Shown one piece after another: positions 46,522-56,157 of a DNA stretch of 64,000 nt. The stretch's first letter is position 1. Each line of letters opens with the position of its first letter. The stretch spans positions 37,065 to 101,064 of the forward strand of contig NZ_BCVF01000011.1 in NCBI RefSeq assembly GCF_001591605.1, given 5' to 3'. The position numbers were made by a program, and so were the translations under genes. The stretch comes from Bacillus badius NBRC 15713. Lineage in GTDB: Bacteria; Bacillota; Bacilli; Bacillales; Domibacillaceae. The notes beneath the pieces were generated by a model, which searched no databases, was not told the DNA's origin, and worked only from the letters and a program-made list of their open reading frames with translations.

Positions 46522-46921
46522 AAGTAGGCCTCTTTCCTTGTAGTTGATCAAAATCGCCCCGCTTCAGTCCTTCTGCTAAAATCGTTCCAGTGCCAATATT
46601 GGTAGCGAGCGGCACTGTGTATACATCACAAAGCCGTACAAGTGCCGAAACATCCGGCTCATGCGGCTGGGCCGTCAGCGGATCTCTGAAAAAGAAAACT
46701 AAGTCCATTTCTCCTCTGGCAATGCTCGCTCCGATTTCCTGGTCTCCGCCAAGCGGGCCCGATTGAAAACAGTGGATCGACAGCCCTGAGGCCTTCATCA
46801 GCCGCCGCCCGGTCGTGCCAGTGGCGAAGAGCTCATGCTCTGAAAAGACATCTGCATGCTCCAAAAAAAATTGGATTAAATCATCTTTTTTCTCATCATG
46901 GGCAATTAAAGCGATTTTCAT
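46508..46921 (-). CDS. mgsA: Methylglyoxal synthase
   Basis: 137 residues: [12 protein letters not shown] at the N-terminus, the phosphate-binding TGTTGRR, and [30 protein letters not shown] with the catalytic aspartates. Converts dihydroxyacetone phosphate to methylglyoxal, relieving sugar-phosphate stress. It lies between dapB and the bacillithiol genes; bacillithiol detoxifies methylglyoxal, so the grouping makes sense. Confidence 0.96.
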   Translation of the reverse strand: MKIALIAHDEKKDDLIQFFLEHADVFSEHELFATGTTGRRLMKASGLSIHCFQSGPLGGDQEIGASIARGEMDLVFFFRDPLTAQPHEPDVSALVRLCDVYTVPLATNIGTGTILAEGLKRGDFDQLQGKRPTYGNS

Positions 46922-46931
46922 AAGCGTCTCC

Positions 46932-47735
46932 TCAGTCTAAAATATTTTCCATGCCGTAAATCAGCGTTTCCACCTTCATGACTGTTTCTACGCACATTTT
47001 GACGCCTGACATAAATGAAGCGCGATTATAAGAATCATGGCGGATTGTGAGCGTTTCGCCATCTGCTCCAAACAACACCTGCTGATGGGCAACGAGTCCC
47101 GGCAAACGGACGCTGTGAAGATGCATGCCTTCCATATCTGCTCCACGCGCACCCGTCATTGTTTCTTTTTCTTCCGGATGGCCTTGCTGCTTCTTCTCCC
47201 TTACTGCAGCAATCATTTGAGCGGTTTTAATAGCGGTTCCAGATGGAGCATCCAGCTTCCGGTCATGGTGCAGCTCAATAATCTCCACATTTTGAAAATA
47301 CTTAGCAGCCATTTGCGAAAACTTCATCATTAATACTGCCCCAATGGCAAAGTTAGGGGCAATAATGCAGCCAAGGCCTTTTTCCTCAGAAAGCTTTTTT
47401 AGTTCTGTCAATTGCTCTTCTGTAAGCCCTGTTGTACCGACAACCGGCCGAATATTATGTTCCAATGCAGTTTTTGTATGTATATATCCCGTTTCTGGCG
47501 TTGTTAAGTCAATCAGCACATCGGCTTCTACCTCGCTAAAACATTCGTGAATATCTGTGAACACAGGGGCATCTATTCCTGCAAACCCTTCAAGATCACT
47601 TAAGGACTGGCGGTTATACTTGCGATCCAAAACAGCCGTCAGCTGCAAATTTTCAGCTTTCTCCACCATATAAACCGCTTCTTTTCCCATTCTGCCGCGC
47701 GGCCCGGCGATAATAACTTTAATTGATTCCATCAT
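46932..47735 (-). CDS. dapB: 4-hydroxy-tetrahydrodipicolinate reductase
   Basis: 267 residues. N-terminal NAD(P)H-binding [11 protein letters not shown], and catalytic [19 protein letters not shown]. Reduces the DapA product towards lysine, diaminopimelate for the cell wall, and dipicolinate for spores. The ATG touches the ypjD stop. Family length about 267, so it is complete. Confidence 0.96.
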   Translation of the reverse strand: MMESIKVIIAGPRGRMGKEAVYMVEKAENLQLTAVLDRKYNRQSLSDLEGFAGIDAPVFTDIHECFSEVEADVLIDLTTPETGYIHTKTALEHNIRPVVGTTGLTEEQLTELKKLSEEKGLGCIIAPNFAIGAVLMMKFSQMAAKYFQNVEIIELHHDRKLDAPSGTAIKTAQMIAAVREKKQQGHPEEKETMTGARGADMEGMHLHSVRLPGLVAHQQVLFGADGETLTIRHDSYNRASFMSGVKMCVETVMKVETLIYGMENILD

Positions 47736-48065
47736 TTATTCCCCCTCTTTTCTCGTCCAGCGATCTTTATCTCTTGTATTAAACTTCTCCATCACTTGCT
47801 TATGAGCTGCCTCTAAATCAATATTTAATGAATTGGCTAAACAGACGATGACAAATTGCAAGTCACCAAGCTCCTCTGCAATTGTTTTTGCCTCTTCGGT
47901 TGCTTTCTTAGGTTTCTCCCCATGATGATGGTTCACTTCACGCGCCAGCTCCCCCAGCTCTTCTGTCAAACGGGCCATCATGGCAAGCGGGCTGAAATAG
48001 CCTTCTTTAAATTGGCTAATGTACTCATCGACTTCTTTTTGCATTTCTTTGATTGTCTTATCCAT
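47736..48065 (-). CDS. ypjD: MazG-like nucleotide pyrophosphohydrolase YpjD
   Basis: 109 residues with the all-alpha NTP-PPase (MazG/dUTPase-like) motif: LTEELGELAREVNHHHG and, 20 residues on, IAEELGDLQFVIVCLAN, which supply the EExxE-12-ExxD magnesium site. Hydrolyses (d)NTPs; the physiological substrate is unknown. First gene of the ypjD-dapB-mgsA-bshB1-bshA-cca-birA operon. Confidence 0.9.
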   Translation of the reverse strand: MDKTIKEMQKEVDEYISQFKEGYFSPLAMMARLTEELGELAREVNHHHGEKPKKATEEAKTIAEELGDLQFVIVCLANSLNIDLEAAHKQVMEKFNTRDKDRWTRKEGE

Positions 48066-48157
48066 GTCTTCCCTGCTTTCTTCCTTTAATAATTTTATGT
48101 TAGCTAATTCTTAAGTAGTTGACAATGAATTTATCCTTCTGCCCTCTCTATTCCTTA

Positions 48158-48187
48158 TTGTAGGATGCCATATTGTTAATATATAAT
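48158..48187 (+). promoter_or_regulatory. Probable sigma-A promoter of ypjC
   Basis: TTGTAG (48158-48163) and TATAAT (48182-48187), 18-base spacer, 50 bases before the start codon. Confidence 0.55.
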
Positions 48188-48236
48188 GTCAGTTACCGGC
48201 AGTTGTCTTAATTTTGAATATAAAGGTGGTTCCCCT

Positions 48237-49106
48237 ATGATGTTTGGCATGAAATTTAAAAACATTTTCTTCATTCTGCTTGGCAGCGCCATTTACAGTT
48301 TTGGCCTTGTTCATTTTAATATGGAAAATAAGCTGGCAGAAGGCGGTTTTACCGGTGTCACACTTTTACTGTACAATTTATATAATATTGATCCGTCCTA
48401 CTCCAACTTAGTTCTTAACATTCCTATTTTTCTCATTGGCTGGAGGCTGCTGGGACGGACGCCTTTCTTTTATACAGTAATCGGTACGGTAAGCGTTTCC
48501 GTTTTTTTATGGGTTTTCCAGCGGTATCAGCTGCCTATTCCGCTGCATGACGATTTATTTCTCGCTGCTTTATTTGCCGGTGTCTTTATCGGAGTCGGAC
48601 TTGGAATTATTTTCCGTTACGGCGGAACGACCGGGGGAGTGGATATTATTGCCCGCCTCGTTCATAAATATCGAAGCGTCAGCATGGGGAAAACAATGTT
48701 TTTATTTGATGCTGTCGTGATTACCGCTTCACTGACATACCTTGATTACCGGCAGGCCATGTATACCCTTGTTGCTGTGTTCGTCGGTGCCCGCGTCATT
48801 GACTTTATGCAGGAAGGCGCTTATGCAGCCAGAGGAGCAATGATTATTTCCAGCCGGCATGATGAAATTGCCGAGAAAATTACAAAGCAAATGGAACGAG
48901 GTGTTACCGTTTTAAGAGGCCACGGCGCATTTACACAGCAGGAACGTGAAGTTCTCTACTGCGTTGTTGGCAAAAATGAAATTGTCCGCCTTAAGAACAT
49001 TATTAACTCGGTTGATCCGCATGCTTTTGTTTCCGTAACGGTTGTTCATGATGTGCTCGGCGAAGGCTTTACTCTTGATGAGAACAAACAACCCATTGAA
49101 ATATAA
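48237..49106 (+). CDS. ypjC: YitT-family membrane protein YpjC (DUF161 + DUF2179)
   Basis: 289 residues. Five or six hydrophobic helices (two DUF161 repeats, with FRYGGTTGGVDIIARLV as the family hallmark) are followed by a cytoplasmic C-terminal DUF2179 domain (RGVTVLRGHGAFTQQEREVLYCVV). Function unknown; the soluble domain looks like a small-ligand sensor. The ATG at 48237 follows AAAGGTGG; the upstream extension of 17 codons is not favoured. Confidence 0.88.
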   Translation: MMFGMKFKNIFFILLGSAIYSFGLVHFNMENKLAEGGFTGVTLLLYNLYNIDPSYSNLVLNIPIFLIGWRLLGRTPFFYTVIGTVSVSVFLWVFQRYQLPIPLHDDLFLAALFAGVFIGVGLGIIFRYGGTTGGVDIIARLVHKYRSVSMGKTMFLFDAVVITASLTYLDYRQAMYTLVAVFVGARVIDFMQEGAYAARGAMIISSRHDEIAEKITKQMERGVTVLRGHGAFTQQEREVLYCVVGKNEIVRLKNIINSVDPHAFVSVTVVHDVLGEGFTLDENKQPIEI

Positions 49107-49143
49107 AAAAGCAGGAAGGCCTGGGGTCTTCCTGCTTTTCTTC
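49106..49143 (+). terminator. Intrinsic terminator of ypjC
   Basis: 12-bp stem AAAAGCAGGAAG/CTTCCTGCTTTT followed by CTTCTTTC. Confidence 0.85.
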
Positions 49144-49196
49144 TTTCACGGCTGTACCGGAAAGAACAGTTGCTAAAGCAAAGCCGACGCTTCACC

Positions 49197-49877
49197 TTAC
49201 TCCTCGCTGCGCTGCATGCCTGTAAAGATAAAGATTAGACGGGCGAGCTCAAGCACGGCTACTGCCGCTGCCGCAACATACGTCATCGCTGCTGCATTCA
49301 ACACTTTACGCGCCTCCCGCTCCTCTGTATTACGGATAATTCCCGATGAAACGACTTGGTCCATCGCACGGGAGGAGGCATTAAATTCAACAGGCAGCGT
49401 AACTAGCTGAAACAAAACAGCTGCCGCCATTAAAATAATCCCGATCATAAAGGCGCCCGTCATCGATGTAAATAGCCCAATCATAATGAAAATCCATGAC
49501 AAGTTGGATCCGATATTAGCTACCGGCACAAGCGCATGCCGGAAACGCAGAAAAGCATACCCTTCTTTATCTTGAATCGCGTGGCCGACTTCGTGGGCTG
49601 CGACAGCAGCTGCCGCAATCGAATGACCATGGTAGTTATTTGGAGAAAGATGAACCGTTTTTGTCATAGGATTGTAATGGTCGCTTAAAAAACCTCGTGT
49701 CTCTACGACTTTTACATGCGGGAGACCGTTTTCGTCCAAAATTCGCCGGGCAGATTGCGCCCCGGTAATGCCGGTAGAAACAGGAACGCGTGAATATTTG
49801 CTGTATGTGCTTTTTACTTTCATTTGTGCCCAGAGTGGAACGAGGATAAGAAGAAGAAAGTAAAGAAGAAAACTCAT
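49197..49877 (-). CDS. Zinc metallopeptidase, YugP family
   Basis: 226-residue membrane protein of the DUF2232-unrelated YugP family (Zn_peptidase_2). An N-terminal helix precedes a soluble region with HEVGH in AVAAHEVGHAIQD, then two or three C-terminal helices. The membrane zincin layout is clear; the substrate is unknown. B. subtilis yugP lies elsewhere, so this is either a paralogue or a relocated gene, inserted between ypjC and ypjB. The ribosome site (GGGGG) is 12 bases from the ATG, rather far. Confidence 0.85.
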   Translation of the reverse strand: MSFLLYFLLLILVPLWAQMKVKSTYSKYSRVPVSTGITGAQSARRILDENGLPHVKVVETRGFLSDHYNPMTKTVHLSPNNYHGHSIAAAAVAAHEVGHAIQDKEGYAFLRFRHALVPVANIGSNLSWIFIMIGLFTSMTGAFMIGIILMAAAVLFQLVTLPVEFNASSRAMDQVVSSGIIRNTEEREARKVLNAAAMTYVAAAAVAVLELARLIFIFTGMQRSEE

Positions 49878-49941
49878 CGTTTAGTGTTACCCCCTATAGT
49901 TATTCACTTCTCTTTTATTTTATCCTCTTCCCGTTTTTGTA

Positions 49942-50733
49942 TCAATTATTCTGCTCTGTGCTTCCATCCTTCTTCTCTCCCTTATATTTCCTCCATCCGA
50001 CGTAAGACAGCGTCATGATAATAATGCCGCCGGTAATGCTGATGACCCATCCAAGAGAAGGCTGGGCTGCATCCTCTTTCTTCATCTCGGCAAATACCCT
50101 CTCCATAGTCTTTTCAAGCTCTTGAATCTCAGCTTCAGCAGTCGCTTCTCCCAATAGCTTCTCCCCATTGCGCTCCATGTAGCGAACTTGTTCATCGAGC
50201 AGCCGGACCTTATTTGCAGAAACATCTACCTGCAGGCTTGGCTGAATTATATAATAATTAGCTAAAAACCGGTTCAATGATTCATGAAACGCCGAGGAAT
50301 CAGCCGTAACTGAAGAATTTTTTAAAGATTGCAGAGAAGACATAACCGGCTGCTCCATTTCGATCCACAAGGGCTGATAACGGGAAACAATTGCATCCGC
50401 TACGAGCCGAAACGTTGTAACAGCTTCTAAAATTTCTCTTTCTTTTCCATCAGGAGAGTCTATTACTTGCAGCGCTTCAGCAAGAGCCGTTGATAAAATC
50501 GTCCAATCTTCCACAGAAAGCTCACTGTCCTTAACTTGGGGTTGTACAAGTTCAAGCTGGACAGCTTTCAGCTGGGCTTGGGCATTTTCATAATGACCGG
50601 CTTTTGTCAACTCTAGAGCCTGGCCGGCTATTTGATCGAATCTAAGAAGGCGGGCATCGGCATCCTTAGCCTGAGTATGAATGGGAATGATAAACAAGAA
50701 ACAAATAAGAAACAAACACTTTATTTTTTTCAT
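49942..50733 (-). CDS. ypjB: Sporulation protein YpjB
   Basis: 263 residues: signal peptide (MKKIKCLFLICFLFIIPIHTQA), a long helical extracytoplasmic region, and a C-terminal membrane anchor (WVISITGGIIIMTLSYVGW) with a lysine-rich tail. This layout and length match YpjB, annotated as a sporulation protein; the molecular role is unknown. GGAGG seven bases before the ATG at 50733 sets the start. Confidence 0.85.
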   Translation of the reverse strand: MKKIKCLFLICFLFIIPIHTQAKDADARLLRFDQIAGQALELTKAGHYENAQAQLKAVQLELVQPQVKDSELSVEDWTILSTALAEALQVIDSPDGKEREILEAVTTFRLVADAIVSRYQPLWIEMEQPVMSSLQSLKNSSVTADSSAFHESLNRFLANYYIIQPSLQVDVSANKVRLLDEQVRYMERNGEKLLGEATAEAEIQELEKTMERVFAEMKKEDAAQPSLGWVISITGGIIIMTLSYVGWRKYKGEKKDGSTEQNN

Positions 50734-50847
50734 TTCTCTCCCTCCTCCGCTCCTGCTGTTAATATATGCATGAGCGAACAAAACGAGAAGAGAAACTTCT
50801 CCGCAAAGACCGGGAAGCCGCTACAGCGTCTTTTTTCTTTCGTCCCC

Positions 50848-51441
50848 CTAGTAGAGCGTCCACTTGACACGCTTTTCCCTGACGGTTAAATACCAAGCAA
50901 GGAAAATGGAAAGAACACTTAACCAAAAAGTAAAATAACCAATTTCTTTAATGTATAAATTCAACTGCGAATAAACGGGATACTGCATAAATACATAATC
51001 AATGATTTCATTGTGTAAAGCCCAAAGAGCAGCAATGGCTAAATGCCACGGCTTTATCCGGTAAAACGGGGAATAAAGCAGCCCCTGCACAGCCATGCCT
51101 AAATGTGAGGCCATCAGCATATACCCTTCCCATGGCAAATAGCCTGTCACCTTCCATACGAGCCCATTCATAACAACTGCCCATATTCCGTATTTAAATA
51201 AAGTGACAATCGCTAACGCTTCCATAAGCCCCCACGACTTTCTCCACAAAAACCCAAGCAAAACAATTGTGAAAAACAAGCTGGCCGTCGGGCTATCAGG
51301 AACAAAGGGCCAAAAAAACCAATCGGTGCGGGCCAGCTGCGGCGCATACCAGATATAACCGTAAATCGTACCGACTAAGTTAATAACAAAAAGCAGGAGC
51401 AAAAATTTTCTGTTCGCTAAAAACCAGTATACATATTGCAA
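50848..51441 (-). CDS. ypjA: YpjA membrane protein (DUF1405)
   Basis: 197 residues, six hydrophobic helices, with FVPDSPTASLFFTIVLLGF and an LWALHNEIIDYVFMQYPV segment typical of DUF1405. Function unknown. The start is a TTG at 51441 with GGTG five bases before it. Located between ypjB and qcrC as in B. subtilis. Confidence 0.86.
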   Translation of the reverse strand: MQYVYWFLANRKFLLLLFVINLVGTIYGYIWYAPQLARTDWFFWPFVPDSPTASLFFTIVLLGFLWRKSWGLMEALAIVTLFKYGIWAVVMNGLVWKVTGYLPWEGYMLMASHLGMAVQGLLYSPFYRIKPWHLAIAALWALHNEIIDYVFMQYPVYSQLNLYIKEIGYFTFWLSVLSIFLAWYLTVREKRVKWTLY

Positions 51442-51508
51442 CGCAGCACCATCCTATCTTCTTTGCTTCATCCATACGCTCAATTCGAACGATTCACTGT
51501 CATTATAT

Positions 51509-51545
51509 AGAAAAAAAGATGCCCTATTCAACATAGGGCATCTTT
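51509..51545 (-). terminator. Intrinsic terminator of the qcr operon
   Basis: 12-bp stem AAAGATGCCCTA/TAGGGCATCTTT followed on the minus strand by TTTTTC. The TATATAATG right behind it may be the -10 of ypjA. Confidence 0.93.
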
Positions 51546-51553
51546 CGCGTTCA

Positions 51554-52321
51554 TTATTTTAGGTTAGAAATAAATTCTGCCATTTTGTCGAGCTCTTCAT
51601 CTGTGCCTTTAAACAATCCAGCAGGCATAGCGCCTCGCCCTTCTTTGGCAATCTTTTTGATTTCGTCCGGCTTTAATCCTGTGCCGACAAGCGATGGTGC
51701 AGCAGCACCGCCAGTCAAGTTCTCCCCATGACAGCTGATACAGCCGTTTTTCTGATCGGCAAAGACTTTATAGCCTTCATCGTTCTTGTCAAATTCTGCT
51801 TCTTCCACAATCTTACCTTGGGCTTCAGCAGCTTCCCAATCATGGTGAACAACAGATTCCCAAGTTAAGAAAATAACGGATACTAAAGCAAGCATCATGA
51901 ATCCAGTCGCAAATGGACGTTTCATCGGTCTGCGCTCTGGTCCGCGGTCAATAAACGGAGCAAGTAAAAGTCCTCCGAAAGCAAGTCCCGGAATAACGAA
52001 AGCTCCAATAACGTTATAAGGACCAGAAGCATAAGTATATTTCAATAACTGGTAAAGAAACAAAAAGTACCAGTCTGGAAGCGGAATATAACCTGTATCC
52101 GTTGGATCCGCGACACGCTCAAGCGGAGATGGATGCGCGACTGTCAAACATAAATAACCAATTAAGAAAACGGCACCAACCATCCACTCTTTTAATAAAA
52201 AGTTCGGCCAAAAGGCTTCGGTTTTTCCCGGATATTCCGAATAGTCTTTCGGAATATTCGGTTTGCGCACTGCCGGGACACGCGAATCACCAACGAATTT
52301 CATCCCTTTTCCACGATGCAT
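51554..52321 (-). CDS. qcrC: Menaquinol:cytochrome c reductase, cytochrome b/c subunit
   Basis: 255 residues. N-terminal three-helix part resembling subunit IV of the b6f complex (PDWYFLFLYQLLKY), then a fused C-terminal cytochrome c domain with CISCH (residues 194-198) and the Met ligand in GAMPAG. This b/c fusion is characteristic of Bacillus. Third gene of qcrA-qcrB-qcrC. Confidence 0.97.
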   Translation of the reverse strand: MHRGKGMKFVGDSRVPAVRKPNIPKDYSEYPGKTEAFWPNFLLKEWMVGAVFLIGYLCLTVAHPSPLERVADPTDTGYIPLPDWYFLFLYQLLKYTYASGPYNVIGAFVIPGLAFGGLLLAPFIDRGPERRPMKRPFATGFMMLALVSVIFLTWESVVHHDWEAAEAQGKIVEEAEFDKNDEGYKVFADQKNGCISCHGENLTGGAAAPSLVGTGLKPDEIKKIAKEGRGAMPAGLFKGTDEELDKMAEFISNLK

Positions 52322-52372
52322 GGCGTTCCCCTCCTTTAAAAAGATCGTTACACATTCAATAAAATTTTTATT

Positions 52373-53047
52373 TTACAATGGTCCAGAAATACCTTGTCTG
52401 CGAATCATGATGAAGTGGGCTCCCATTAAGCCAAGCAATGCTGCCGGCAGGAAGAACACGTGAATCGCAAAGAAACGAGTCAGCGTTTGGGCACCGACGA
52501 TATCTGGGTGACCCGCCAACAAAATCTTTACCTGTTCCCCAATTAATGGAGTAGAGGCAGCGATTTCGATACCTACTTTTGTTGCGAACAGCGCTTTCAT
52601 ATCCCATGGCAATAGATAGCCAGTGAAACCAAGGCCGAGCATAACGAAGAAGATCAATACGCCGACTACCCAGTTCAGTTCACGAGGTTTTTTGTAAGCT
52701 CCTTGGAAGAACACACGCAATGTATGTAAGAATATCATAACGATAACTAAACTTGCACCCCAGTGGTGCATACCGCGCACGATCATTCCAAATGCTACTT
52801 CATTTTGCAGATAGTAAACGGATTCCCAGGCGTTTTTAATATCAGGCACGTAGTACATAGTTAAGAACATTCCTGATAAAATCTGGATCACCGTTACGAA
52901 AAATGTTAATCCGCCAAAACAGTAAACGAAAGCTGAAAAGTGATGAGCCGGGTTTACGTGTTCAGGCACTTCATGATCAGCAATATCCCGCCACAAAGGC
53001 GTAATATCTAAACGCTCATCAACCCAGTCATAAATTTTGTTTAGCAT
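52373..53047 (-). CDS. qcrB: Menaquinol:cytochrome c reductase, cytochrome b subunit
   Basis: 224 residues, four-helix cytochrome b6-type subunit. Haem-ligand histidines lie in helices with RGMHHWGASLVIVMIFLHTLRVF and FFAIHVFFLPAAL; the quinol-site segments follow. It is almost invariant across Bacillaceae. Sits between qcrA and qcrC with short gaps. Confidence 0.97.
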   Translation of the reverse strand: MLNKIYDWVDERLDITPLWRDIADHEVPEHVNPAHHFSAFVYCFGGLTFFVTVIQILSGMFLTMYYVPDIKNAWESVYYLQNEVAFGMIVRGMHHWGASLVIVMIFLHTLRVFFQGAYKKPRELNWVVGVLIFFVMLGLGFTGYLLPWDMKALFATKVGIEIAASTPLIGEQVKILLAGHPDIVGAQTLTRFFAIHVFFLPAALLGLMGAHFIMIRRQGISGPL

Positions 53048-53061
53048 GAATTACGCCTCCT

Positions 53062-53565
53062 TTACGCAATATCTTGTGGCTCTGGCTTGCCAAGCTGCAA
53101 GAAACCGTCTTTTACTTTTGTTTGGTACCGATCAAGCGGTCTTGTCGGTGGTGTACCTGGAACGTTTTTTCCGCTCTTTTCATATAATCCACCATGGCAA
53201 GGACAATAAAATTGACTTTTGTGACCGCTTCCTTCCCAGTCAACCGTACAACCTAAATGTTTACATACAGGTGAAAGAGCGACGATTTCGCCTTTCTCGT
53301 TTTTGTAAACCCAAGCCGTTTGTGTAACCTCGGATGTGTACCATGCATCTTTTTGTTCGTAAGAGAAGTCCACACGAGTCGGTTTCGTAGACAATTCATC
53401 CACTTTTTGCTTCGTAGTGTGGTATTCGCCTTTTCCACCATGCGCCAAAACCGGATCAATTGCGAAACGAACCATTGGCATCAACATGCCAGCTGCCATA
53501 AAGCCGCCAACGCCTGTCAGTGTATAGTTAAGAAATTGACGTCTTGATACAGGTTGTTTACTCAT
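53062..53565 (-). CDS. qcrA: Menaquinol:cytochrome c reductase, Rieske iron-sulfur subunit
   Basis: 167 residues. A twin-arginine-like N-terminus (SRRQFLNYTLTGVGGFMAAG) forms the membrane anchor, followed by the Rieske domain with CKHLGC and CPCHGG binding the [2Fe-2S] cluster. The ATG at 53565 follows AGAGGGGGG; an upstream frame to 53655 is leader. First gene of the qcr operon. Confidence 0.97.
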   Translation of the reverse strand: MSKQPVSRRQFLNYTLTGVGGFMAAGMLMPMVRFAIDPVLAHGGKGEYHTTKQKVDELSTKPTRVDFSYEQKDAWYTSEVTQTAWVYKNEKGEIVALSPVCKHLGCTVDWEGSGHKSQFYCPCHGGLYEKSGKNVPGTPPTRPLDRYQTKVKDGFLQLGKPEPQDIA

Positions 53566-53643
53566 TCTTTTCCCCCCTCTATTGTAAGCTGTGTCCGCAC
53601 TGGACATGAATATAAGCGCACAAACATAAACTAGGACATCACT

Positions 53644-53672
53644 ATGATAATCCAAACTCGATAGCAGGTCAA
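53644..53672 (-). promoter_or_regulatory. Sigma-A promoter of qcrABC
   Basis: On the minus strand, TTGACC (53672-53667) and TATCAT (53649-53644), 17-base spacer, 78 bases before qcrA. Confidence 0.75.
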
Positions 53673-53719
53673 TATCACAGCGTTCGAAAATCTGTCAAAG
53701 TGTGTGACGAATTTCTGAA

Positions 53720-54187
53720 TTATGACAAATCCTGCTGCCATTTATGGACGATAATATTGACAAATTGCTTGGCCTGATCTTCAATCAATGAATACTTGTA
53801 CGAATCCTCCATATGCTCCAGCGGAACAGCCGGCACCCAGACGAGTGAGCCGTCAATTTTGTCTTCAGCAAGCTTCCAGTTGCTGTCAGAAGTAAAAAAT
53901 AGCTTGTGCTTAAACCCTGCGTTGTCGATTTCATCTGACCAGCGTTTTAAGGCAGCAAGCTTCTCCTCCTCCTCCTGCTGCTTGATATACGTAAACGGAG
54001 GAATCAGCAGGATTCTGCCCTTGAATTGCTTCTCAAGCAGCATCGTTAATAGCTGAACAAATTCATGCTGCGAAGCAGTTTCTTTCATGTCGCTTTCAAA
54101 AGAAATCGGGACGAGCGGCACAAGAGCCGTATCGACATACTCTTTTTGCTGTTGAAAGCTTTCTGTGTCTTTGCCATTCCAATTCAT
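53720..54187 (-). CDS. ypiF: YpiF family protein (DUF2487)
   Basis: 155 residues, soluble, beginning MNWNGKDTESFQQQKEYVDTA and matching the YpiF family (DUF2487), of unknown function. GAGGTG six bases before ATG 54187 sets the start; the frame extends 35 codons further up without support. Lies between qcrA and ypiB, as in B. subtilis. Confidence 0.85.
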   Translation of the reverse strand: MNWNGKDTESFQQQKEYVDTALVPLVPISFESDMKETASQHEFVQLLTMLLEKQFKGRILLIPPFTYIKQQEEEEKLAALKRWSDEIDNAGFKHKLFFTSDSNWKLAEDKIDGSLVWVPAVPLEHMEDSYKYSLIEDQAKQFVNIIVHKWQQDLS

Positions 54188-54289
54188 TTCATTCACCTCT
54201 GTCTTATAGTAGCACAATGCTTTTACAAGAATCACCTTTGTTGATGAACAAGGTATGATCCAGTATAACGTTCTTGCACGCTTCATACA

Positions 54290-54323
54290 CAAAAATAAAG
54301 TCTTTTGCCCTTGGCAAAAGACT
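54290..54323 (-). terminator. Intrinsic terminator of ypiA-ypiB
   Basis: 11-bp stem AGTCTTTTGCC/GGCAAAAGACT with an AAG loop, then TTATTTTTGT on the minus strand; overlaps the ypiB stop. Confidence 0.92.
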
Positions 54324-54861
54324 ATTTTAAGGCATTCAATTGATCAGTCAACTTCAAAAACGCCGCCTTATCCCCGCAGTCTAGCGCTTGATCGATCTCT
54401 TCAAGCAGCCGCTCTTTCTGAAAACGGTAAATGCCTTCCTTGAGGAAATTCTCGGCAAGCACTTTATCCTTTTCCGTAATCCGCAAATTCCTCGGCATAA
54501 ACGGGTTTTCCTCCATTACCGCTGCATACTGATGGGAGACATTCGCCGATTTAAACTTTAATTCAATATAAATATCTTCTTCTTTATTCAGCCGGATATC
54601 ATGAAAGGATTTTTCTGCATCCGTCGTCATAATGTTTTCTTTGAAAAAGCGAAACGGCGCGCTATCCACACAATGAGTAGACATAATCATTCCTCTCGGG
54701 CAATATTGGGCGTCTTCCACAAAATGCACTCTTTCCATAAGCTGATCGTGGCTCATCAAATAATTTAAAATCCAGACAGATTCTCTTCTCTTTAATTGAT
54801 AGTGATTTAAAAACCAGCGGATAAAATCTTTTTTCTCATGAACAGATACAGGGGCAGCCAT
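54322..54861 (-). CDS. ypiB: YpiB, UPF0302 family
   Basis: 179 residues. Its core matches UPF0302: [26 protein letters not shown] near the N-terminus and RGMIMSTHC...FRF in the middle, with a helical C-terminal IDEAL-like region ([21 protein letters not shown]). Function unknown; IDEAL domains usually mediate protein contacts. The ATG follows GGAGGG and lies 36 bases after ypiA. Confidence 0.88.
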   Translation of the reverse strand: MAAPVSVHEKKDFIRWFLNHYQLKRRESVWILNYLMSHDQLMERVHFVEDAQYCPRGMIMSTHCVDSAPFRFFKENIMTTDAEKSFHDIRLNKEEDIYIELKFKSANVSHQYAAVMEENPFMPRNLRITEKDKVLAENFLKEGIYRFQKERLLEEIDQALDCGDKAAFLKLTDQLNALK

Positions 54862-54897
54862 TTTGTAAATCCCTCCTCTGTGAAGATAGTCGTTGGA

Positions 54898-56157
54898 TTA
54901 ATCCGAAAGCCGCTCAATGAGCAGCAGCCATTCTTCATTCGCCGGATCAGTTTGCAGCAGCTTGCGGAAGATTTGGCGCGCTTCTTGCCGCTTGCCTTCT
55001 TCCATCAGAAAATAACTGTATTCTTCCAAAAAGTGCACTTGATCCTTAAAGAAATTATATGCTTCCTCATAAGCAGTTAATGCCTGACTATAGTTTTCTA
55101 ATTCATTAAGAGCTTTTGCCTCATCCCATAGAAACTGCGGATCCGACTCTCCTTCGCGTTTCAGCAGTTCAGTAATTTCCAAGACATCCTCGTAACGCTC
55201 CTGATGAAAGAATAGCTTATTCAAAGTAAGAGCAGCCTCTGAGAACTCAGGATCTAATGCCAAGGCCGAGCGCAAAAATTGCTCTGCTTCTTCTTCTCTG
55301 CCCAGCTTTAAGCTCAGCTTGCCGGCAATGAAGTGCAGCTCCTTATGAAATTCATCATGGCGAAGCCCTTCTTTCGCAGCTTCAATGCTTTTCTCTAGCT
55401 CCTCCTCCCGCTCATAAGCTTTTGCTAAATAGAGATAGATAGAATGATAGTCCGGATCAAGCGCTTTTAATTCCTCAAACTTGGCAATAGCTGTTTGATA
55501 AAAGCCGGCTTGAAAAGCGGTAAAAGCATAACCAAACAATGTATTGATCTCCAATTGGCCTTCAAGCGCCTTTTCATAAAACCCCAGGCTTTCTTCAAAT
55601 GCCCCTCCTGCGCTTAATGCTTCAGCTAAACGCTGGTGAATGGAGATGCCGGCTATCTCTTCCTGGCCGCCGGCAAGCAACTCCTTATAGAGGCGGACAG
55701 CCTCCAAAAACCGGCCCTGTTCCGAGTAAAATTCAGCAAGGGCAAATTGAATGACCGGCTCATCAGGAAGCAGCTCCTTTGCCGCTTGCAGCTTTTGCTC
55801 GCTTACTTCATATAGCCCCTGCATTTGATATAAATCCGCCAGCAGCAGGAGCGCCCTTGGATAGTTTTCATCTGCCTGGTTCAGCTGTTCCAGAAGAAGC
55901 ATAGCCTCCTCTTCTTTATCCATATCAACGAGCACTTCAGCAAGAAGGACACGCAGCTCTCCCTCCTCCGGAAAAGCTTCAAGAAGCCCTTGATACAGCT
56001 TTTGCGCTTCTGCCAAAAAACCTAAGCCATACAATTGTTCAGCCAGCGAAAATTTCTCTTCATCTGAAGAAAACGACTGAACCTTCTTAAATAAGGAAAA
56101 CGCTTTTTGATCTTCCCCTTTTTCTAAACTTTCAAGCATCTGCTGTGCGTATGACAT
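54898..56157 (-). CDS. ypiA: TPR-repeat protein YpiA
   Basis: 419 residues made almost wholly of tetratricopeptide repeats (about eleven helix pairs with the W/L-G-Y-A-F-P spacing), close to the length of B. subtilis YpiA. Soluble scaffold protein; partner unknown. The frame is open a further 106 codons upstream to 56475, but that part is cysteine-rich and unlike the family. Start taken as ATG 56157 with GGAG close before it. Confidence 0.87.
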   Translation of the reverse strand: MSYAQQMLESLEKGEDQKAFSLFKKVQSFSSDEEKFSLAEQLYGLGFLAEAQKLYQGLLEAFPEEGELRVLLAEVLVDMDKEEEAMLLLEQLNQADENYPRALLLLADLYQMQGLYEVSEQKLQAAKELLPDEPVIQFALAEFYSEQGRFLEAVRLYKELLAGGQEEIAGISIHQRLAEALSAGGAFEESLGFYEKALEGQLEINTLFGYAFTAFQAGFYQTAIAKFEELKALDPDYHSIYLYLAKAYEREEELEKSIEAAKEGLRHDEFHKELHFIAGKLSLKLGREEEAEQFLRSALALDPEFSEAALTLNKLFFHQERYEDVLEITELLKREGESDPQFLWDEAKALNELENYSQALTAYEEAYNFFKDQVHFLEEYSYFLMEEGKRQEARQIFRKLLQTDPANEEWLLLIERLSD